A DNA stretch of 64,000 nt, taken from NCBI GenBank assembly GCA_032622095.1, contig CP136065.1, positions 22,062,134-22,126,133 on the forward strand, given 5' to 3'. Below are positions 57,381 through 64,000 of the stretch, piece by piece. How positions within the stretch are numbered: position 1 is the stretch's first letter; each line of letters starts with the position of its first letter. The notes under the pieces are model-generated. The model worked only from the letters and a program-made list of their open reading frames with translations. It ran no database searches and was not told the origin of the DNA. The position numbers and the translations under genes are program-made. Source of the DNA: Siphonodentalium dalli (taxonomy: Eukaryota; Mollusca; Scaphopoda; Gadilida; Siphonodentaliidae).

Positions 57381-57535
57381 ATCTTCCCACAAACGTCACA
57401 GACGTGCATGGTCTGCTTCTGGTGCATGTGGTTGTTACTGTAGCACTTGGCAGGGTTCCATGGCGTCTTTGATTTGTGAATTTTCAAGTTGTATTTATAT
57501 TTCGTTTTAAAACCGAAATCTCACACGTAGTCTCG
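57339..57535 (-). CDS. C2H2 zinc-finger exon (minus strand), possibly pseudogenic
   Basis: The minus strand codes the end of one finger (DFGFKTKYKYNLKIHKSKTP) and most of a second, HVCDVCGKIYKSKPGLVLHM then QE. It then meets a good donor, GGAAAG followed by GTAAAC (intron from 57338). The second His would come from the next exon. Cys-x2-Cys and the Phe/Leu-like hydrophobic positions are right for a DNA-binding C2H2 finger. Just upstream, a TGA sits where the first finger's second Cys should be (about 57530). Either the exon starts after it or the gene is broken. No partner exons were found on the minus strand below 57338. Confidence 0.45.
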
Positions 57536-57545
57536 TTATCCACAT

Positions 57546-58415
57546 GGACAGACTCCACTACGGGTGCTATCTCCAATGAAGACATTTTGGACAGAACGAA
57601 TACCGCATTTGCAAGTTGTCCCATTTATATATGCACACAATACATGGGATATGTGCTTTGCATGGACATCACGGTGTAGACATGTGGTGTGTTATCTGCA
57701 TAATTACTGAGCTGGATTGCAAATAGGAAGGTCATCACAACCCCATGCAGTGCACGAATGATGTGGGGAGGTCATTGCTGATGAAATCATTGGCAGCTGT
57801 GCACGTATTTTCACGCCCCAGTTTCGGCGTATTAAAAAAAATATGTTGTCGAAAAAATGATCCCACCACCTTCCAACACCATGCACCGCGCTCCATATAA
57901 ATTTAAGATCATTTGGACCACACTATTAACATTTGTGGTCGCTGCTATCCATCTGGTGAAATACGTCGCAATGACAAAAAAACTGTTACTTGTCCTTTCA
58001 GAATAACCCCATATAAATTCAAGAATCAACCTACATTAATCTACATGTATGTCTAATTTTAAAAACAGACATTTGTTCAGGGAGCAACGGACCTGCCCGT
58101 TTTACCACCGCAGAATAGTCGCATTGAGGGATATCCATAAGCCCATATCTCCAGGAATTATAGGTACAATTTATAGAATGAAATATTTATAAATGAATAT
58201 TTATTTATAGATGAATATTGTCCATGTGCATAAGTTTATGATCAGAATTAAAATTTAGTGGAAAAAAAATAATATTTTTTATTATTTGAACAATTGGGAA
58301 TCAAGATGACGAATTGATGCATATGTTAGTTGAACAGCTTCTATAATATAAAGGCCAACAATATACTTAAATTGAAATGTTAATTGAGAGCAGCGAAATA
58401 TGTAACCCATGCAGA
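57546..58415. other. Spacer
   Basis: No supportable feature. The minus strand has ATGTCTTCATTGGAGATAGC at 57585 with 35 open codons overlapping the zinc-finger region in another frame. Confidence 0.35.
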
Positions 58416-58419
58416 AGGG

Positions 58420-58583
58420 AAATTGCTGCGGACGCACGTATCACAGTAGCGATGGTATAGTGTGTGTGACAATTTATTATGGTGGAGTTTGGTGACAATT
58501 GGTCCGTCATAATTCTGTTCCATATATAGCGCGCATGTCGCCCGCTGATTTTCCGCACAATGAGTCGACGGGACCAATTAACC
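58420..58583 (-). repeat. Inverted repeat arm, left
   Basis: About 160 bases match 58978-59135 in inverted orientation, including TATGACGGACCAATTGTCAC, CAAACTCCACCA and ACCATCGCTACTG. Read from outside inwards, both arms encode a similar peptide (YDGPIVTKLHHNK, then HRYC-x-TCVRS). Confidence 0.75.
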
Positions 58584-58977
58584 ATTGCTTTTCACAAAGG
58601 TTGATCTCTATTCATTACGTTTTTGCTAAATTGTATTAATATTCACGACGATATATATAATTGCACGATAGATCGTACAGAATTGTGTTTGACCGTGGCC
58701 TGGTGCTAATTCCTCATTGGCTCACATATCATTATTGTGGTACGTTTTTTATATGATCTCAAATTCTCAATGCATCCATGTTTATCTACTTATATTAATT
58801 TCATTAGTAAGAACAATCATGGCTGTTGAGATGGGTTATTCATTAAGTTATCAATCAAATGGACTTGCGTGTTAGCATGCAAAATATAACACTGCGTGTT
58901 GAGCAAAGATCAACAGCGATAATGCATTCGGGTATAGCTGTCATAGATAGTATACATCCTTGATAGATCGACCGTCG
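58584..58977. other. Spacer between inverted arms
   Basis: AT-rich, about 390 bp, with no gene. Together with the arms it could be a foldback element. Confidence 0.4.
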
Positions 58978-59135
58978 CTGGTAGAGCTTGGTAGACTCAT
59001 TGTGCGAATGTCCAGATGGCGACATGTCTTGCTATGGCATATTAATTATGACGGACCAATTGTCACCAAACTCCACCACAATAAAATGTCACACCCAGTA
59101 TGCCATCGCTACTGCGGTACGTGTGTCCGCAGCCA
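58978..59135 (+). repeat. Inverted repeat arm, right
   Basis: Partner of 58420-58583. The differences include small indels (CATAATAAATTG versus CACAATAAAATG), so it is not recent. Confidence 0.75.
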
Positions 59136-59518
59136 TTACCACCGTCCCTATTTGAATATTATACGGGTTCCGGGGGAACTGGGGCATCGTGGAACCTTGC
59201 ATGGTCTCCTTAAGTTGCAAACTATTTTGCCCTGACCCCTTTTGTATATTATAGATATACAACTAATTTCAAATCAAGCTAGAGCAAATGATTTCCTTAC
59301 AAAACCATACATGACTTCGTTTTATTACATATCTATCAACATAATTCGCATGATCGCACGAGATTCCAGGCGTGTGATAATTCTCAGAATCGCACTATTG
59401 CAATCTGTCGACGGAACAATTTCATTCAGTGTTAAAACTCAATTAAATTCACATTTTCTGTACCGGAGATGTACGATTGTGAGTCAACTTACTATGATAC
59501 GGAGATATGTAATAAAAA
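59136..59518. other. Spacer
   Basis: No feature was recognised. Confidence 0.35.
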
Positions 59519-59680
59519 TAGAACCGCATGAGTGTCTGGATTTTGACGAATTATCGCACTCGATTTGTTGGCGGAACGCGATACCTCTCGTGCGGGACTG
59601 CGTCCCGCACTCGAGGTATCGCTCCGCCAACAAATCTCGTGCGATAATTTCGTCAAAATCCAGACACTCATGCGGTTCTA
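59519..59680. mobile_element. 162-bp near-perfect palindrome
   Basis: TAGAACCGCATGAGTGTCTG...GATTTTGACGAATTATCGCA is mirrored by TGCGATAATTTCGTCAAAAT...CCAGACACTCATGCGGTTCT. The centre is GTGCGGGACTGCGTCCCGCAC near 59600. Arms of about 80 bases contain only a few mismatches. As RNA or single-stranded DNA it would form one long hairpin. It is most likely a palindromic MITE. The overlapping open frames are products of symmetry. Confidence 0.88.
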
Positions 59681-60374
59681 TCTATTAGGCATGTTTCTTT
59701 GTAGCGAGCGCAAAGTAACTGTAGGTATATATCGGACTAAGTTATTTTACCATTAATGTAGTCGGTGAATCGTATTTATCTCATTTGTTCACCTTTATCG
59801 CAAAAAAAACAACAGTATATGTCGACTTCTGGGCTATCGATTTGTTTCTTTCTGGCTTGCGATAGCGCCAATTCGCACGACAGTAAATATATTGTAATTT
59901 GTATAATTCGCCGTACACTAGCACCTGACGTTTAAGTCTGATTGTGTGCGGATGCGCTGACAATTTCCATACGAATTCCCACAATTCTTCGTTGGTACAA
60001 TCTCTTCAGGTATACACATTAATGACTCAAGAAAATTGAAGAGAGCGTATTAAATAAGAGGCGTTTTAGCTCTCATGATTGATATTTTCCCGTGCAGGAA
60101 CAGTTACACGCTATATCATTGAACAGTACTCCGTGCGCAACTCGTCATCGATAATCAAACAAGATCATTGTAGGCCTATAGCGAACGCAGTCAACGAGAA
60201 ACTTTGTCAAAATTATTACGCATTATAAATGAATTTGATAGATTTCTAACGGTGGTATAATGTCAAGAGGACACAATTGGTAAAATTCCTGCATAATATC
60301 TGGTGTCGTATATACACAGTGAAATTGGAAAATGTGCTGTACATGTAGCAAAGTTCGTTTTTAAAACCGATCAG
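59681..60374. other. Spacer
   Basis: No feature was recognised. Confidence 0.35.
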
Positions 60375-60545
60375 CCTGGAAATTCGCGTGTCGTGTTTTA
60401 AGATGTGTCAGATCACATGGTCCAAATATGGGCTAAATTGGACGCATGGTTGAAAAGTTATGTACATGCTAAAAGCGTGACAACCGGTTATATAGGCCTA
60501 TATAATATACTAGGGGGTTGCCCGTCACAAAATGACGGATATACA
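60375..60545 (+). repeat. Dispersed repeat (same family as 51095-51480), copy 3
   Basis: CGATCAGCCTGGAAATTCGC then GTGTCGTGTTTTAAGATGTG matches both half-units at 51.1-51.4 kb. The end GGGGGTTGCCCGTCACAAAA then TGACGG matches 51464-51500. Confidence 0.7.
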
Positions 60546-60644
60546 AATGTTCTTTGTTACTTTCTAGTGTCCGCGGTCATGAACAAATTCTCATTTCTAT
60601 ATAAGCAATGGTCATGCTTCTCTTTTTGTCACTGGATGCGCGAG

Positions 60645-61060
60645 GAAACACTTTATTTCACTAAAACTGTATTTCTACACATATATATACCCACCCCACA
60701 TATACACATGCACATATTGAACGACACAAAATCAGCATACTTTAAATATTACTATATACTAACTGAAACATACTCAATTCGGGAACGTTTATTCAGCGAC
60801 GAAGGGGGCTTGCGGCACATGTTGATCTTAAACGGATCCCCTTTGGAGCCTGCATTCAGCATGCAGCCTAAGAATCACAGGCCCATTTGTTGGAACACTT
60901 TATTTGAAATAAAACTGTATTCCCCCCTCTCCCAAACCCACATATATACATATGCAAGCACACACAGAACGCAACAATCAAGATAGTGTACTTTATTACT
61001 ATATACTATAACTGAAACAGGCTCCATTCGGGAGCCTTTATTTAGCGATGGATGGGGCCT
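60645..61060 (+). repeat. Tandem duplication, about 250-bp unit
   Basis: CACTTTATTTCACTAAAACTG...ACTGAAACATACTCAATTCGG (60649-60830) recurs at 60896-61060 as CACTTTATTTGAAATAAAACTG...ACTGAAACAGGCTCCATTCGG, both with ACATATA/ACACA-rich middles. Confidence 0.7.
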
Positions 61061-61440
61061 GCATTTGGGTTCGCATCGGTTTGATCATGTCCCCAGTTCC
61101 GAATCTGCACGTATTTAGTTTTCGCATTATTTGACCAGTATTTTCGTGCACGGAGACTTATCACGCATATTTTATTTCCATATTTTAATACTAGTAATGA
61201 CTAGCACCCCATATAACACTATTTATACGACGATATCTTGTTAAATGCACCTTGCTATGCGACTTCGAAGCACGAACTATTATTTTATTTAAAAGGATGT
61301 CGATTTTTATGTGTAAACAATAAGTGGGAATACATATACACACCTGGCATTGATCCGATATGACTCGTGTTGCGTACACGCCGCTAAAATCATAATAGGC
61401 CTACTGTCTACATTATATAATGTATCGTCTCAAACTTACT
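61061..61440 (+). repeat. 380-bp inverted repeat, left arm
   Basis: From GCATTTGGGTTCGCATCGGT to ATGTATCGTCTCAAACTTAC it is the reverse complement of 61722-62101 with few differences. No coding signal is supported. Confidence 0.9.
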
Positions 61441-61541
61441 TGATCTGTCCTGTGATGTGGCAACTCCAGCATCTCTATTGGCGACCAGCACACCGAAACA
61501 GATCAAATTCAGCGACAGCAACGCTTAGTTTTAGTATGAAG

Positions 61542-61589
<48 letters not shown>

Positions 61590-61721
61590 ATTATATATGT
61601 TTTTATGTTTATGTATAGATATGGTACTTCAGCTGTATGTGAGTATACATATATAATTCATTTAATTATGTTGTATTAAAGGTCAGACTAGATGTCTCAA
61701 TTATTTTAATGATATGTTGTC
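61441..61721. repeat. Loop of the inverted repeat with (TA)n run
   Basis: A 281-bp spacer containing an (AT)n microsatellite at 61546-61584 and further TA-rich sequence. Confidence 0.8.
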
Positions 61722-62101
61722 AGTAAGTTTGAGACGATACATTATATAATGTAGACAGTAGGCCTATTATGATTTTAGCGACGTGTACGCAACACGAGTC
61801 ATATCGGATCAATGCCAGGTGTGTATATGTATTCCCACTTATAGTTTACACATAAAAACGACATCCTTTTAAATAAAATAATAGTTCGATCGTGCTTCGA
61901 AGTCGCCTAGCAAGGTGCATTTAACAAGATATCGCCGTATAAATAGTGTTATATGTGGTGCTAGTCATTACTAGTAAATATGAAATAAAATATGCGTGAT
62001 AAGTCTCCAACTAGCACGAAAATACTGGTCAAATAATGCGAAAACTAAATACGTGCAGATTCGGAACTGGGGCGTGATCAAACCGATGCGAACCCAAATG
62101 C
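61722..62101 (-). repeat. 380-bp inverted repeat, right arm
   Basis: Partner of 61061-61440, ending GATGCGAACCCAAATGC. Confidence 0.9.
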
Positions 62102-62443
62102 TAACAGTTGACCGGAAGGGAACCGTGACATTTTCGGGTCATTTTAAGATTCATTTTTTGTGGCATACAAGTATAATACTAAACTTACTTGTGGTTTGGG
62201 AGCTAGGAAATGTATGTATCTAACATTGAGCAACAGTATACTCAAGCGTAGCTTCCAGAATTGCAGTTAATCACTCGTGGAAATTGGTGGAATATTCCAT
62301 TGAAAATGCACTTGGAAATAATGACTTTTGTAAACATGTAAAATAAACAAATCTTATCACATAATACTCCATAAAAGCTACTGATTCGATACTAGTAATC
62401 ATTGTGGGGTATGCATTGTGTGTTATATTCTGCATTAACTCAC
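62102..62443. other. Spacer
   Basis: GACCGGAAGGG occurs at 62109 and again at 62490. No gene was recognised. Confidence 0.35.
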
Positions 62444-62593
62444 CTTTGTCGCTGTTTAATTCAAGTTTGGAGCCGACCCTGACATTTGTGACCGGAAGGG
62501 CGCCGAGACACGGCGTGCGATTTCGCGCTGGGTCGTCTGCAGATTTCGAACCGATTCTCGCGGGGCACATGGCGCCCCGTGTTGACGCCAATC
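62444..62593 (-). CDS. Candidate GC-rich 5' exon with strong donor
   Basis: On the minus strand an ATG near 62591 (or one seven codons on) opens 50 codons through CpG-rich DNA to a textbook splice donor, GACAAAG followed by GTGAGT (intron from 62443). The peptide is basic and proline-containing (SKSADDPARNRTPCLGALPV) with no known domain. The composition contrast with the AT-rich flanks is striking. It may be a first exon with its CpG-rich promoter side, or part of a SINE. No partner exon was found before a LINE fragment upstream (62700-62993). Confidence 0.3.
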
Positions 62594-62699
62594 TAGATTA
62601 CACGTGTAAAGTTAACACGTCATATAAATCAAACGTTAAAAACTCGTGTTGACGACCGACGAGTTAACGTTACACGTGTATTACACATCGTATAAAACA

Positions 62700-62993
62700 G
62701 GCCTTAGTTAGATATGTTTCAATTTGTTTGTAAACGATTTTCTCTAGAACTTTGGATACTAAATTTAGCACTGATACGGGACGATAATTTCCAGCCTGTG
62801 TCTTGTCACCCTTCTTGTATGTGGGAACAACCCTGGCCATTTTCAAATCATTTGGGACCTGGCCCAGATGGATCGATACATTTATAATATGAGTCAGAGT
62901 TTGATGCCTATTCGTGCGTATATGGGTGCTATCGATGCAGAAAATTGCCAGAAATGTGTCATTCTCAACATTTATTTCTCCCGTAGTTGTCAT
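62700..62993 (-). pseudogene. LINE reverse transcriptase fragment
   Basis: The minus strand encodes the N-terminal fingers of a non-LTR reverse transcriptase: HIINVSIHLGQVPNDLKMAR, VVPTYKKGDK, GNYRPVSVLNLVSKVLEKIV and YKQIETYL. The sequence is clean over about 95 codons but is cut at both ends. The palm motifs are missing because similarity stops near 62705. It is a different family from the 10.8 kb LINE (compare NYRPVSVLNLVSK with NYRPVSNLSFISK). Confidence 0.75.
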
Positions 62994-62999
62994 CTTTCA

Positions 63000-64000
63000 G
63001 GGAGGGACCCATACCCGTACAAAATGTGCTATATATATACACCCATATTTGAATAGGTCACGTGACCGTGGTGATTACCATGAACTTATGCGAGTTGTCA
63101 CATATACGGGATTATACCATGTACATACTTGTATAGGTGCAGGTAATGCATTAACATTTCAATATATTGCAAATGTCTGACTTATGTTGTTGGACCATGT
63201 ATCCAGACATATTGATATGTTGGAGCCACATTGGCCACCTCAAATTTGTCACCTGACCTTGCCAAGGTCCATGGTGGCCACCTTGGACCTACATATAACA
63301 CCAGTATGGACTTATGTTTTGGGTATTTTCCGACTTCATTATGTTATAAGCATTTGATGAACATATCATATTGGCCCATGGGTAGGTTGTTGTATTATTT
63401 GAGTGTCCATTTTATATTATTGGTAAAAATGTGATAGCTAGAGATACACACATGACCTGAGCTATGAAAAGACCACATGACCATGACATCACCAAGTCCC
63501 CCTATATAGCGGTTCGCGTTATATAGTCCTATATACAGAGACTGCCAGCTCTTATCTGCACTATCTCACACGTTTCCTGGTGTTATATATACCGTCGTCT
63601 GGAACTTATAAAAATGTCATGTATGTGCCCATCACTGGAACTCATATGTGTCATATTCACTGGACGGCCATATTTACACCACATGTATCCATCCTGCTTG
63701 CAGCATGTACCCGATTTCGACTCAATTCGCTATCGGCAGTGTATGAGTAATTCGGCTGTAGTCGCGACCGGCAGTGAAAGAGTTTAAACATTTTCATATG
63801 TTTTATGTAGTTATATTGCATCATATATATAGTTACTGGACATTAAGTCCCAAAAATACAGAAGCATGGAGCCGCCACATAAAAAAATTTAATTCCACCC
63901 CTAGATTAGCGTATATACACAGATTATTGGCGTATATATGCCGATCTTTATGGGAGGCACATTTAATAATAAATTGCGCTTAAGCGCAATTGATTGCCCT
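63000..64000. other. Spacer to window end
   Basis: A short dyad around GGTCCATGGTGGCCACCTTGG (63264-63286) is present. No gene or known repeat was recognised. Confidence 0.35.

Noticed and set aside
60405-60986. 193-codon plus-strand open frame
   Set aside because: It runs through a dispersed repeat and a tandem duplication. Its internal similarity follows the DNA repeats, not a protein pattern.

Overview
This window is eukaryotic and very repeat-rich. There are no operons, no ribosome-binding sites and no gene-dense strands. What looks coding is short and falls into broken mobile-element genes or isolated exon-sized pieces with splice-like borders. The mix is CR1/L2-type and Tx1-type LINEs, a Penelope-like element with a GIY-YIG domain, a KRBA2-like integrase, Helitron-like elements built on a 130-bp satellite, hAT and TTAA-target elements, and many ACATGTA-type simple repeats. 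This points to a marine invertebrate, most likely a lophotrochozoan such as a mollusc. The organism call is inference from repeat style, not from a diagnostic gene.

Layout. 0-5.7 kb: Tx1-type LINE endonuclease piece (minus), a scrap of a Penelope-like element, an 820-bp repeat that recurs at 43.4 kb, a GC-rich tRNA-type SINE, and the 3' end of a LINE (minus). 7.4-10.2 kb: Helitron-like elements and tandem duplications. 10.8-14.4 kb: a nearly intact CR1/L2-type LINE (endonuclease plus reverse transcriptase in one frame with only two stops). 16.4-20.9 kb: a region bounded by inverted GAAGTCGGCCCC arrays. Inside it is a composite unit (two 453-bp direct repeats around 883 bp) inserted in a LINE remnant with a TGTG duplication. 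21.5-28.4 kb: a hAT-type element, a SINE, tandem arrays, a TTAA-flanked MITE, a hairpin element and a foldback element. 28.4-32.8 kb: essentially unannotatable AT-rich DNA. 32.8-41.2 kb: a Helitron-like copy, two nested TTAA elements, a candidate terminal exon, a tandem duplication, a hAT element with a perfect 8-bp target duplication, and a palindromic TTAA element. 42-46.7 kb: hairpin minisatellites, the second 820-bp repeat, and a Penelope-like element split by a decayed KRBA2-like integrase element. 48-50.7 kb: a PIF/Harbinger remnant, NRF1-plus-CArG clusters, and the best host-gene candidate: an exon coding a cytosolic tail and one membrane helix, ending in a good splice donor. 51-64 kb: more repeats, a Helitron-like satellite of eight units, two zinc-finger-like exons facing each other, a 162-bp near-perfect palindrome, a 380-bp inverted repeat and a LINE reverse-transcriptase piece.

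No complete host gene, rRNA, functional tRNA or CRISPR array was found. Percent identities and family names rest on reading by eye. No alignment or database search was run.
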